NCBI GenBank assembly: GCA_011523635.1 | Contig: WTGI01000036.1 | Location: 1 to 42,435, forward strand | Direction: 5' to 3' | Length of the DNA stretch: 42,435 nt | Source of the DNA: Acidimicrobiia bacterium | Lineage (GTDB): Bacteria > Actinomycetota > Acidimicrobiia > Spongiisociales > Spongiisociaceae | Part shown: positions 23,375-32,664 of the stretch, piece by piece | Position numbering within the stretch: position 1 is the first letter of the stretch | Layout of the letters: every line of letters begins with the position of its first letter | Notes under the pieces: model-generated | Told to the model about the DNA's origin: nothing | The model's database searches: none | Seen by the model: only the letters and a program-made list of their open reading frames with translations | Program-made: the position numbers and the translations under genes

Positions 23375-24834
23375 CTGCAGACCCGAAGACTCTGGTTCAG
23401 CGACTATGGGACTTCTGCGATGTGCTCCGAGACGACGGTCTCTCCTACGGCGACTATGTCGAGCAGATCACTTACCTCCTTTTTCTGAAGATGGCCGACG
23501 AGCAGGAGCGGCTGCTGGATGAGCGTCCGATAGTCCCACCCGAAGTCGACTGGTCGTCCCTGATGTCCAGATCCGGTCCCGACCTCGAATACCAGTACAA
23601 CTATGCCCTCGGCGTCTTGGCCCGGGAGCGGGGCATCCTCGGGGTGATCTTCCGGAACGCCCGGAACCGGATCCAGAGTCCGGCCAAGCTAGAACAACTG
23701 ATCAAGGACTTCGTTGACAAGCACGAGTGGCTGAGCCTCGAAGCTGATCTCAAGGGAGACGCCTACGAGGGCCTGATCGAGAAGACCGCTCAGGAGGGTG
23801 CCCGGGGCGCCGGCCAGTACTTCACGCCGAGGGCGCTGATCTCGGCAATTGTCGACGTTATGCGGCCCGGCCCGATGGACCGTATCTGCGATCCCGCCTG
23901 CGGAACGGGCGGTTTCTTCCTCGGCGCCTACCAGTCGATCCTCGACCGCCACCGGTCCCTCGATCCTGACCAGCGCGCCCATCTGCGCTCGGGAGCGTTC
24001 ACCGGCTGGGAGATCGCCGACCTTCCCGCCCGGCTGTGCGCCATGAACCTGCTACTCCACGGCATCGAAAGCCCCGACTCCGACTCGCCCATCCATGTGG
24101 ACGACGCTCTGAGAGACGATCCGGGCATGCGTTTCGACATGGTGCTCACCAATCCCCCATTCGGCCGCTCGTCCTCCGACACCTACGAGCGCGAGGACTT
24201 CTGGGCCACCACCCGCAACAAGCAACTCAACTTCGTCCAGCACGTGGTCAGCCTCCTCAAAGTCGGAGGTAACGCCGCGGTGGTGGTCCCCGACAATGTC
24301 CTGTTCGAGGCCGGCGCAGGCGAGACCATCCGCCGTCGCCTCCTCCACGACTGCGACGTCCACACCCTCCTCCGCCTCCCCACCGGCATCTTCTACGCCC
24401 AAGGAGTCAAAGCCAACGTCCTCTTCTTCGAACGTCGTCCGGGCGCCGCGCAGGCCGGCACCCGCGAACTGTGGGTCTACGACCTGCGCACCAACCAGCG
24501 CTTCACCCTCAAGCAGAACCCCCTCACCCGAGCCGACCTCGACGACTTCGTGAAGTGCTACAACCCCGACAACCGCCACCGACGCACCGAGACCGACCGC
24601 TTCAAGCGCTTCACCTACGAACAGCTGATGGCCCGCGACAACGTGAGCCTCGACCTCACCTGGCTTCGTGACGAGAGCCTCCAAGACACCGAAGACCTCC
24701 CCCCGCCCCACGTCATAGCCGCCGAGATGCTGGAAGAACTCCAATCCGCCCTCGCCGAACTAAGCGCTCTGGCCAAGATGCTCGAACCGGCCGGAACACC
24801 TCCACCAGGCTCCGCTAGCGATAACGCCGCATAA
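23371..24834 (+). CDS. hsdM: Type I restriction enzyme methylase subunit
   Basis: The 487-aa N6-adenine methyltransferase has an N-terminal helical HsdM domain (LVQRLWDFCDVLRDDGLSYG), the S-adenosylmethionine-binding motif DPACGTGGFFLGAY near 173-186 and catalytic NPPFG near 260. It modifies adenine in the recognition sequence, with HsdS. The GARGAGQYFTPRALI stretch is the typical approach to motif I. Length is normal and the frame intact. Gene order R-S-M on one strand with 4-bp overlaps differs from the more common M-S-R or R-M-S layouts. Confidence 0.95.
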   Translation: MTADPKTLVQRLWDFCDVLRDDGLSYGDYVEQITYLLFLKMADEQERLLDERPIVPPEVDWSSLMSRSGPDLEYQYNYALGVLARERGILGVIFRNARNRIQSPAKLEQLIKDFVDKHEWLSLEADLKGDAYEGLIEKTAQEGARGAGQYFTPRALISAIVDVMRPGPMDRICDPACGTGGFFLGAYQSILDRHRSLDPDQRAHLRSGAFTGWEIADLPARLCAMNLLLHGIESPDSDSPIHVDDALRDDPGMRFDMVLTNPPFGRSSSDTYEREDFWATTRNKQLNFVQHVVSLLKVGGNAAVVVPDNVLFEAGAGETIRRRLLHDCDVHTLLRLPTGIFYAQGVKANVLFFERRPGAAQAGTRELWVYDLRTNQRFTLKQNPLTRADLDDFVKCYNPDNRHRRTETDRFKRFTYEQLMARDNVSLDLTWLRDESLQDTEDLPPPHVIAAEMLEELQSALAELSALAKMLEPAGTPPPGSASDNAA

Positions 24835-24887
24835 ATGTCCCACCCCCGCCGTACGCTCATACATACGCGAAAACACAGGAAGCTGCC

Positions 24888-25679
24888 GTGAGCAACCGAA
24901 CCGGCATCGAGTGGACCGAGACCACCTGGAATCCCACGACCGGCTGCGACCGCGTATCGCCCGGTTGCGACAACTGCTACGCCCTCACCCTGGCCAAACG
25001 CCTCCAAGCCATGGGCCAACCCAAGTACCAGAACAACGGCGACCCCCGCACCAGCGGCCCCGGTTTCGGCCTGACCCTCCATCCGGACACCCTGGAAGCC
25101 CCGTACCGGTGGAAGGCCCCGAAACTCATCTTCGTCAACTCGATGAGCGATCTATTCCACCCGAAGGTCCCCCTCGACTTCATCCGCCAGGTCTTCCAGG
25201 TGATGACCGATACCCCCCGTCACACCTACCAGATCCTCACCAAGCGCTCCCAGCGTCTTGCCACCCTCGCTCCGGAACTCGACTGGCCCGACAACGTCTG
25301 GATGGGCGTGAGCGTAGAGAACCACCGTTACGCCTTCCGCGTCGACCACCTCCGCACCGTCCCCGCCGCCATCCGCTTCATCAGCGCCGAACCCCTTCTA
25401 GGTCCGTTGCCCGACCTAGACCTCTCGGGCATCCACTGGGTCATAGTCGGCGGCGAAAGCGGTCCCCGCTCCCGCCCGATGAAAGAATCCTGGGCCCTAG
25501 ACCTCCGCGACCAATGCGCGGCTGCGAATGTCGCCTTCTTCTTCAAACAATGGGGCGGCCCCACCCCAAAATCCGGCGGACGCCAGTTGGAAGGTGCTTT
25601 CCATGATGAGAGCCCAATCACTTCAATCCACGCTCAGGGCTCTTACACCCAAATGGTCTCTATCCGACATAAAGGATGA
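24888..25679 (+). CDS. Phage Gp37/Gp68 family protein (DUF5131)
   Basis: The 263-aa protein begins MSNRTGIEWTETTWNPTTGC and has the signature CDRVSPGCDNCYA, a three-cysteine cluster that gives the partner family its name. Further family motifs are LIFVNSMSDLFHP, YQILTKRSQR, GVSVENHRYAFRV and VIVGGESGPRSRPM. The fold looks like a radical-SAM-type barrel, and family function is not established. The GTG start at 24888 is preceded by AGGAAG. The last 77 bp overlap the start of the three-Cys-motif partner gene in another frame, and the C-terminal 20 residues after LEGAFHDESP look non-native. The pair is common in mobile and defence DNA. Confidence 0.85.
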   Translation: MSNRTGIEWTETTWNPTTGCDRVSPGCDNCYALTLAKRLQAMGQPKYQNNGDPRTSGPGFGLTLHPDTLEAPYRWKAPKLIFVNSMSDLFHPKVPLDFIRQVFQVMTDTPRHTYQILTKRSQRLATLAPELDWPDNVWMGVSVENHRYAFRVDHLRTVPAAIRFISAEPLLGPLPDLDLSGIHWVIVGGESGPRSRPMKESWALDLRDQCAAANVAFFFKQWGGPTPKSGGRQLEGAFHDESPITSIHAQGSYTQMVSIRHKG

Positions 25680-26872
25680 GCTGGTGACCGACAGGACCAT
25701 CTGGCACATCGAACAACATACGCTCGCCAAGCATGAGCTTCTGCGCAATTATCTTAGGGCCTGGTTCCCCATTCTCACCATTGGAGGATTCAACAGACGT
25801 GTCATCTTCCTAGACGGCTTTGCTGGTCCCGGCATATATGCTGGTGGCGAGCAGGGATCTCCCCTCATTGCCCTAGACGTCCTGGTTAATCATGCCAGCT
25901 TCCACAAGCTCAAGGACACTGAGTTCGTATTCATCTTTGTCGAGGCAGACGAAAATCGATTTAGGAGTCTCGAATCAGAACTAGATCGGTTCTGGAGTCA
26001 GCACATCCAAGGACGTCCAGAAAACATCATTGTGCACAGGTTCAACGATGAGTTCGCTAATGTTGCTAGGCAGATCACAACTACAATCGGCGACAATCAA
26101 CAATTGGCGCCTACATTCGCCTTTATCGATCCGTTTGGCTGGTCAGGAGTTCCTCTGTCATTGATCTGTGATCTGCTCTCATCAAACAAATGTGAAGTAC
26201 TTTTCAACTTCCCATACGATTCCGTCAATCGATGGGTGAATGATACTAGGCCAGAATTGGCTCGCCATTTTGATGAACTATTCGGAACTAACACAAATGA
26301 GCGCCGGGTGGCGGCCAACATGGACAGCGAAGAACGGAAAAGGTTTCTGTGTGATCTATATGTCAGCCAACTTAGACGCATAGGTAACTTCAATTTCGTT
26401 CGTCCATTCGATTCTCGATGTTGACCGTGGACGTACCGCATACTTTCTCGTATTCGGCACCCGCAGTATTAAGGGTCTCGAAGTGATGAAGGATGCGATG
26501 TGGAGTATTGATCCTGTAACGGGCGTCAGATTCTCCGGCTTCGCTGGAGATCAGATGATGCTATTCGATCCTAAGCCTGATCTCACCCCTCTTCGACGAG
26601 CCTTGCTTGGTAACTTCAAAGAAAGCGTAGTACGTGTTGAAGACATTAGAAAATATGTTCTGGAACAAACCGACTACAAGAGATCACACTGCACAGCAGT
26701 TCTACAAGAACTCGAGGATGAGGAACTGATCAAGTGTACACAAAGAAAAATACGTCGAACGTATCCTGACGGAACACTGATCACATTCTTACCCGAGAAC
26801 AAGGGCCGACTGTCCCGCTGGACTGATTTCGATTCTGGGATTGTGTACTTCTCTTCCGTCAGGAGCCAATAG
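25603..26872 (+). pseudogene. tcmP: Three-Cys-motif partner protein (TcmP), one frameshift
   Basis: The first part (ATG 25603 to stop 26424) has the TcmP landmarks: AKHELLRNYLRAWFPIL, RRVIFLDGFAGPGIYAGGEQGSP, FVEADENRF, PTFAFIDPFGWSGVPLSLI. Near 26400-26420 the frame shifts. The continuation reads DVDRGRTAYFLVFGTRSIKG, then LEVMKDAMWSIDPVTGVRFS and a winged-helix-like C-terminus to 26872. Restoring one frame yields a normal length of about 420 aa. The DNA is clearly more A/T-rich than its neighbours, pointing to foreign origin. GGAAGG lies before the ATG. The frameshift could be real or an assembly error. Confidence 0.8.
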
Positions 26873-26984
26873 CCTGCTGGAGCTTCTCTAGGGTGCGGTC
26901 GGAGTGGAGGCGCGTCTTCAGCTCGGAGCGCACGGTCCGCAGCACTGTCTCGCCGCGGTCGATCACGAACGTGCGCCGCTTGTA
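26859..26984 (-). pseudogene. Peroxiredoxin (Bcp) 3'-end remnant
   Basis: The minus strand encodes YKRRTFVIDRGETVLRTVRS, then ELKTRLHSDRTLE and a stop at 26859. It is collinear with the C-terminus of the peroxiredoxin at 32665-33126 (DKRRTFVIDRDGMVLRTVRS, ELNMRLHSDRALE). Only the last 41 codons remain. DNA identity to the second copy is high but not recent. The two lie on either side of the DUF4143/NACHT pair, in the same orientation. Its end overlaps the 3' end of tcmP by 14 bp. Confidence 0.85.
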
Positions 26985-26995
26985 GGCAAAGAAGG

Positions 26996-27017
26996 CACCC
27001 CCGCGATACCGGGGGTG
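26996..27017. terminator. Strong GC hairpin
   Basis: CACCCCCG and CGGGGGTG pair perfectly around a 6-base loop (cgatac). No T-run follows on either strand, so intrinsic termination is uncertain. It lies between the tcmP/peroxiredoxin-remnant junction and the promoter of the DUF4143 gene and may insulate the cassette. Confidence 0.45.
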
Positions 27018-27077
27018 GGGCTAGACCCGACCGTCCGCCCTCTGGCCCGCCCGGTAGTTTGTGGCTCTTGAGTAATT

Positions 27078-27115
27078 TTGCTCAATAGCTTCATCGGCAG
27101 GTATGATTCTGGCCA
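27078..27115 (+). promoter_or_regulatory. Promoter of DUF4143-NACHT operon, leaderless geometry
   Basis: TTGCTC (27078-27083) and TATGAT (27102-27107) are 18 bp apart. The predicted start of transcription is at or one base before the ATG at 27115, which favours this start over the upstream in-frame ATG at 27103, itself within the -10 box. The surrounding 60 bp are more A/T-rich than the genes. Confidence 0.6.
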
Positions 27116-28365
27116 TGCGGAGCTTCCAACGCTCGCAAGTTGAGGTCCTGAGAGAGCGTCTGTCAGAGCGACCGGAGCGCCTCGTGGCCGTATTCGGACC
27201 GCGACAGACCGGCAAGACGACCGCCGCTCGCCAAGCCGTGTCATCTTTCGCCGGCAGATATGAGGCGGTCGACGAGCCGGATTCGATCGTACCCGACCCC
27301 CGGCCGGTTACCAGAGAACCCTCTGGTGTGGGATCGCGGTCGATGGACCGGGATGTGCGCTGGCTGGCGGATGTCTGGGAGGAAAGCCGTCACGAGGCCC
27401 GCCGGTCGAGGCGAGGCTTCGTGCTGGTCCTGGACGAGATCCAGAAGATCCCCGGCTGGTCGGACGCCGTTAAAGGGCTGTGGGACGTCGACCGCGCCGA
27501 AGGCTGTCCGCTACATGTGGTCGTTCTCGGTTCCGCTCCCCTGCTGATGCAGTCCGGACTCAACGAGAGTCTGGCTGGCCGGTTCGAGCCGATTCGCTTC
27601 ACCCACTGGTCCTATACCGAGATGGCTGAGACGTTCGGGTTCGATCTGGACCGATACGTCTTCTTCGGCGGGTACCCGGGCGCGGCGTCGCTCGTTCATG
27701 ACCAGGAGAGATGGAGCGGCTACGTACGGGACGCTCTTATCGAGCCCATTATCGAGCGCGACGTTCTGGCGATGACCAGGGTGGACAAGCCGTCGTTGTT
27801 GAAGCGGCTCTTCGACATGGGCGCCCTGTACTCGGGACAGATCCTGTCGTACAACAAGATGCTCGGTCAGCTCCAGGACGCCGGCAACACCACAACCCTT
27901 ACCCGCTACCTGAAGCTGCTCTCGGACGCAGGCCTGCTGGCGGGGCTACCCATGTACACGGAGCGTCCGGTCTCGGCGAGGGCCTCGACGCCCAAGCTGA
28001 ACGTGCTCAACACGGCGCTGATGTCAGCTCTGTCTGGCTACAGCTTCGATGAAGCCCGTACGGACCGTACCTTCTGGGGTCGGCTCGTCGAGAGCGCGGC
28101 GGGCGCGCACCTGCTCAACACCGCGGCGCCGGGCACCGAGGTGAAGTACTGGAGGTACAGGAACCACGAGGTCGACTTCGTCCTGCAGCGGGGCCCGCGA
28201 ACGGTGGGGATAGAGGTAAAGACGGGCAGGATGCCGGTGACCACTCCAGGCCTGGCCGAGTTCGAGCGCCGGGTCCGCCCGCATAAGACCTTGGTGGTAG
28301 GGACAGAGGGCGAGCCCTTGCACGAGTTTCTGTCCGTTCCGGCTGATCACTGGTTTGGTATCTGA
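27115..28365 (+). CDS. AAA+ ATPase with DUF4143 domain
   Basis: The 416-aa protein has a P-loop at 28-36 (GPRQTGKTT), Walker B near 102-110 (FVLVLDEIQKIPGW), the sensor-like VVLGSAPLLM and a C-terminal DUF4143 domain (TLTRYLKLLSDAGLLAGLPM, then an endonuclease-like tail). The tail has the pattern VKYWRYRNHEVDFVLQRG followed by GIEVKTG, that is D...ExK. Such tails are suspected PD-(D/E)XK-type nucleases. Most family members are solitary. Here the stop and the ATG of the giant NTPase share one base (TGATG), so the two are translated together. Role probably defence, unproven. Confidence 0.85.
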   Translation: MRSFQRSQVEVLRERLSERPERLVAVFGPRQTGKTTAARQAVSSFAGRYEAVDEPDSIVPDPRPVTREPSGVGSRSMDRDVRWLADVWEESRHEARRSRRGFVLVLDEIQKIPGWSDAVKGLWDVDRAEGCPLHVVVLGSAPLLMQSGLNESLAGRFEPIRFTHWSYTEMAETFGFDLDRYVFFGGYPGAASLVHDQERWSGYVRDALIEPIIERDVLAMTRVDKPSLLKRLFDMGALYSGQILSYNKMLGQLQDAGNTTTLTRYLKLLSDAGLLAGLPMYTERPVSARASTPKLNVLNTALMSALSGYSFDEARTDRTFWGRLVESAAGAHLLNTAAPGTEVKYWRYRNHEVDFVLQRGPRTVGIEVKTGRMPVTTPGLAEFERRVRPHKTLVVGTEGEPLHEFLSVPADHWFGI

Positions 28366-31300
28366 TGAGAGTCGAGGTCGCCCGAACCTGCACGGTGATC
28401 CACCCGGCTGCCGGAGACAGCATCCGGGTTGGCGAGTCGTTACCTCTCAGCGAGTTGGGGTCCGTCCCCGCCTACGTCCTGTTGGGTGATCCGGGGGCCG
28501 GCAAGACGACCGCGTTTCGCAGGGAATGCGAGGCGTCAGAGGCTTCGGGCACAGCTGCCCGTTACAAGACAGCCAGGGATTTCGTCACCTTTGACGTTGA
28601 CTCGGATGGCGACCCGATCCTCTTCATCGACGGACTCGACGAGATACGCGTGGGATCGACGGACGCGCGGTCGCCGTTGGACCGGATCCGCAACCGCCTG
28701 GATCGTCTCCGGCCGCCCGGTTTTCGCATATCGTGTCGCGAGGCGGACTGGCTTGGCCTGAGTGACCGGCAGAGCTTGGTTCGTGTTTCACGTGACGGGC
28801 AGGTCGTCGTGGTGCGACTCGATCCGCTCGACGAGACCTCAATCCGGAAGATTCTGGGATCGCTGATACAGGAAAGTCCAGAGGACATGATCAACAAGGC
28901 CAAGCGCATGGGTGTCTGGCCCTTGCTGGAGAATCCTCTGACGCTGGAGTTGCTGGCAGGCGCGGTGGAGGGTGGGGGCTGGCCGGAGAGCCGACTTCAA
29001 CTCTTTGAAATGGCGTGCGAGCACTGGCTGGTGGGCGAGCACAACCCCGAGCATCAGGTCGCGGCCGGCCGAGAACCGGTGGGAAACATCATGGACGCCG
29101 CCGGATACCTATGCGCATTACAGCTGCTGGCAGGTATCGAAGGCTTTGTATTGTCGCCCGTGTCGGATAGTCCTTCGTTCGAGCCGCTCAATCGTCTCGA
29201 CAGTGGTTCCGACCTCCCCCTCGAGGTAATGGAACAGGCCTTGGCCACCCGGCTGTTCACCGAGGGGGCAACCGGCTTCCGACCACACCATCGCCACATA
29301 GCCGAGTTCCTGGCAGGACGCTACCTGGCAAAGCTCGTGGACCGCGGCCTCCCGGCCCGGCGTCTGACAGCATTGATGGCCAGCCCAAGCGACGGACGGG
29401 TAGTCACCAAACTGCGTGGTCTGTCCGCCTGGATCGCCGCCTATCCGGGTGAAGCTCGCGGTCTATTGATCGATGCTGATCCCGTCGGCGTCGGGCTCTA
29501 CGGCGACATCGGAGGTTTCTCCAACGACGACAAGTCGCGCCTCCTCTCCTCACTAGCCACCTTCGCCACGGAGGGCGCTCTGTTCGGTCATGGATGGCGC
29601 GACGGCCGGGAGAGTGGCTTCCGGGACAAAACTGCTTGGTCCTTCCGATCTATTGCGTCGGCGGAAATGGTCGATGTGATCAGAGGCATGGTCAGTTCGG
29701 ACCGAGTTAACGGATCCTCCGCTCGAATTGTCGGGTTCGTGCTGGAAGTAGTCTCCGAAGCTCCCGAGTCGGAACTGCCCTCCCTAGCCGGTCTGTCTCC
29801 AGACCTGGACACCATAGTGCGGGACGCGTCCAGCTCGTCACGGGCAAGGCTGGCGGCGCTTGATGCCTACCTTCACGTTACCCCGTCGGGTGATTCCAAG
29901 ACACGAAGACTCCGAGACCTTCTCAAATCCTTTCAGCGAGGAATCCTGCCTGATCCGGATTACCAGCTCCGCGGAACAATACTGGAATACCTACACCCCG
30001 GCGAGGTCACTCCGGCGGAGGTATGGCTGTACGCTGCGAGTCCTGACAGGCTCAACCTTATCGGAAGGTTCTGGAGATTCTGGAAACGATCTTTCGTCGA
30101 GAAGCTTTCTGACCAGCAGGTGGCTGAACTCTTGGACCTTATGGGTGATGAGTTCCCACCGTTATTCGAAGCGAGACAAAGGACTCTTTTCGAAGACATC
30201 CCAATTCGGCTGCTGTCTCGTGGATTGGTAGCGATGGGCGATGACCTCGAAATCTCTCGTCTATACAAGTGGCTCAGCGCGGTACAACGGTTTACGACAG
30301 GAAGGATTCGGCAAGGGTCGGGCATTAGGAATGGCGACCACACCGTGCGCACTTGGCTCGAGGCGCGTCCCCAGATGCAGAAACAACTGTACCTGGAACG
30401 GCTTAGGCAGATTCCAGATGGTCCGAACTGGCGCTATCAGAATCGATCCGGGGATGTGCATCGCGCCAGCAAACCTCCACCTGACTTCGGGCTCTGGTGC
30501 CTCGAACAGGCCCTCAGTTCATTTAGCGCCGAACCTACGGTCGCGGAACGACTGCTCGAATCGGCATACCTGTCGCTGAACGATCCGATGACAAACGAGA
30601 AACTGACAGAAGAACTCATCGAAGCGAGCGTCGAAGAACAGCCAGTTCTGAAGGATCACCTTCGTGAGCTTAGAGAAGTGCGCCACTCGTCAAGAAGGTC
30701 GGATCAAGAGTACGAGCATGAGTTGGACATCCTCAAGGAAAAGCAGGATAGTGAACTCCGCAACGACTGGGAAGTCCACCTTCGGTCCCACGAGTCCGAT
30801 CTGAGGTCGAATACTTTCTCACCTTCTAATCTTGAACGGCTGGCACTCGTGTATTCAGGAGAGATACAGACTCATGCGGCCGACTCTCCCTTGAAGCGTA
30901 TAGCTGAGTTCATCGGAGGCGATTCGAGCCTAGTAGACGCCGTTATGGCATCGTTACGAGGTGCCGTTTTGCGCGATGACCTTCCGTCCGTGGGTGAGAC
31001 CATCTCGTTGCACTCACAGTCACGCGAACCATTGCTGGCCTTTCCGGTGCTGGTGAGTATGGACATGCTCGCTAATGAGCCGGAAGTCGTGCTCCGGATC
31101 AGTGATAGGAACAGACGCAGAGCCCTGGCCCTCTACTACTGTTCTCCATTCCATCACCAAGTTGGAGACGGTGAGGGGGTCAGGTCGTGTCATAACGCGT
31201 GGCTGGATCAGGACCCCGGCTTGGTGCTTGATGTTCTCCACCGGTGTGCGGTGACCGCGTTACGCGACGGGGCAGAACACCTGCCCGGTGTCACCGACCT

Positions 31301-32525
31301 GGATCAGATCGAGCGACATCATGACCTCGCGGAACGCGCGAGGCTCAAACTACTCAAGGCCTTCCCGACCCGAATCCCCCGTCGGCAACTCCGGCAGTTC
31401 GACCAACTCCTGGGTACGACGCTGGCCCAAGCTGACAAAACCGCTCTCAAAGAGCTCGCCAGTAGGAAGCTGGCTATGCAGAGTATGAGCGTTTCCCATC
31501 GGATCAGATGGATGACGGTGGATGCCCTGCTCTCCGGACGCGAGCGAACGGAGCAGCTACGCGTCTACGCCGGCGCTACCGAGAGGCGGACCCGCCATCT
31601 GGCCGAGTTCCTGCACAACATTCGCGACCATCCCGGACGTACCTCAATCCGCTTCGAAGGGGCATCTGCTGAGTTGGTCGCCAGCCTGATTGAGTTGCTG
31701 GGTCGCACCTACGGTCCGCAGCGACCAGAGGGGTTCGTCACAGTGGACGTCAGCACCTCCGATCTGGTAAGTGGATTGATCTCGCGGCTCGGCTCAATGG
31801 CAGATACCCAGTCCATCGCGCGATTGGCGAGCCTGGTCGACAATCCGCTACTGACGCGCTGGCGCGAGCGCTTGCGATGGGCGCAGGAACAGCAACGAGT
31901 CCTGCGTCGCGACACTTCCTACAGCCACCCTGACATCGCAGATGTACAGCGTGCTCTCAACGGTGGAGCACCCGCCAACGTTGCCGACCTCGCGGCCCTA
32001 TTGTCCGATCGACTCAAGGACATCAGGGACCGGATCCGGGGAGACAGCGCCAACCCGTGGCGACAGTTCTGGAACGTGGATTCTTATGGACGTCCTACCG
32101 ATGCCAGGCCCGAAGACTCGTGTCGCGATGTCTTGCTCGAATTGTTGGGAGCACACCTTCCAGTCGAGGTTGATGTTGCCCCGGAAGGCCGGTATGCCGC
32201 GGACAAAAGAGCCGACATTCGGGTCTTCCACAACGGATACAACGTCCCGCTCGAGATCAAGAAGAACGGACACCGGGATCTGTGGAGTGCGCTCCGGAGG
32301 CAGTTGATCGGTCAATACACCAATGATCCGGCGACATCCGGCTACGGCATCTATCTGGTGCTCTGGTTCGGACCGGATGAGACCAAACCGCCGCCCGACG
32401 GCCCCCGCCCGGCGACCCCCGAGGAACTGTGTGGGCTGCTAGAGAAGGACCTGACCGGCGAGCAGGCGCGCAAGATCTCGGTCATCGTGGTGGACGTGAC
32501 CAAACCCATCCCCGATCTTTCCTAA
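28365..32525 (+). CDS. Giant NACHT/STAND-like NTPase with C-terminal PD-(D/E)XK-like nuclease
   Basis: This 1,386-aa protein has Walker A GDPGAGKT at 41-48 and Walker B PILFIDGLDEIR near 84-95, an Asp-Glu type like NACHT NTPases. A winged-helix-like region (WPLLENPLTLELLAGAVEGG, HRHIAEFLAGRYLAKLV) follows. About 900 residues of helical repeats without a sharp family match come next. The C-terminus (about 1255-1330) has CRDVLLELLG, KRADIRVF and VPLEIKKNGHRDLWSALRRQ, which read as D...ExK of a PD-(D/E)XK nuclease with a following helix. STAND NTPases of this plan sense phage products and trigger an effector. The match to known Avs types is not visible to me. GC varies: 29.8-31.2 kb is lower. 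Confidence 0.75.
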   Translation: MRVEVARTCTVIHPAAGDSIRVGESLPLSELGSVPAYVLLGDPGAGKTTAFRRECEASEASGTAARYKTARDFVTFDVDSDGDPILFIDGLDEIRVGSTDARSPLDRIRNRLDRLRPPGFRISCREADWLGLSDRQSLVRVSRDGQVVVVRLDPLDETSIRKILGSLIQESPEDMINKAKRMGVWPLLENPLTLELLAGAVEGGGWPESRLQLFEMACEHWLVGEHNPEHQVAAGREPVGNIMDAAGYLCALQLLAGIEGFVLSPVSDSPSFEPLNRLDSGSDLPLEVMEQALATRLFTEGATGFRPHHRHIAEFLAGRYLAKLVDRGLPARRLTALMASPSDGRVVTKLRGLSAWIAAYPGEARGLLIDADPVGVGLYGDIGGFSNDDKSRLLSSLATFATEGALFGHGWRDGRESGFRDKTAWSFRSIASAEMVDVIRGMVSSDRVNGSSARIVGFVLEVVSEAPESELPSLAGLSPDLDTIVRDASSSSRARLAALDAYLHVTPSGDSKTRRLRDLLKSFQRGILPDPDYQLRGTILEYLHPGEVTPAEVWLYAASPDRLNLIGRFWRFWKRSFVEKLSDQQVAELLDLMGDEFPPLFEARQRTLFEDIPIRLLSRGLVAMGDDLEISRLYKWLSAVQRFTTGRIRQGSGIRNGDHTVRTWLEARPQMQKQLYLERLRQIPDGPNWRYQNRSGDVHRASKPPPDFGLWCLEQALSSFSAEPTVAERLLESAYLSLNDPMTNEKLTEELIEASVEEQPVLKDHLRELREVRHSSRRSDQEYEHELDILKEKQDSELRNDWEVHLRSHESDLRSNTFSPSNLERLALVYSGEIQTHAADSPLKRIAEFIGGDSSLVDAVMASLRGAVLRDDLPSVGETISLHSQSREPLLAFPVLVSMDMLANEPEVVLRISDRNRRRALALYYCSPFHHQVGDGEGVRSCHNAWLDQDPGLVLDVLHRCAVTALRDGAEHLPGVTDLDQIERHHDLAERARLKLLKAFPTRIPRRQLRQFDQLLGTTLAQADKTALKELASRKLAMQSMSVSHRIRWMTVDALLSGRERTEQLRVYAGATERRTRHLAEFLHNIRDHPGRTSIRFEGASAELVASLIELLGRTYGPQRPEGFVTVDVSTSDLVSGLISRLGSMADTQSIARLASLVDNPLLTRWRERLRWAQEQQRVLRRDTSYSHPDIADVQRALNGGAPANVADLAALLSDRLKDIRDRIRGDSANPWRQFWNVDSYGRPTDARPEDSCRDVLLELLGAHLPVEVDVAPEGRYAADKRADIRVFHNGYNVPLEIKKNGHRDLWSALRRQLIGQYTNDPATSGYGIYLVLWFGPDETKPPPDGPRPATPEELCGLLEKDLTGEQARKISVIVVDVTKPIPDLS

Positions 32526-32664
32526 TCCTGCACCCCACCGGAATGTCAGGGGCCGGGTGCTTGATCGGTGATCAGGGGTTGATGGTCACCCGAACCATCC
32601 AGAACAGGCACCAGATTCCGAATGGGTCTCGCGCGCCGGGTGTCAGGTTCGAGGAATAGCCCCC

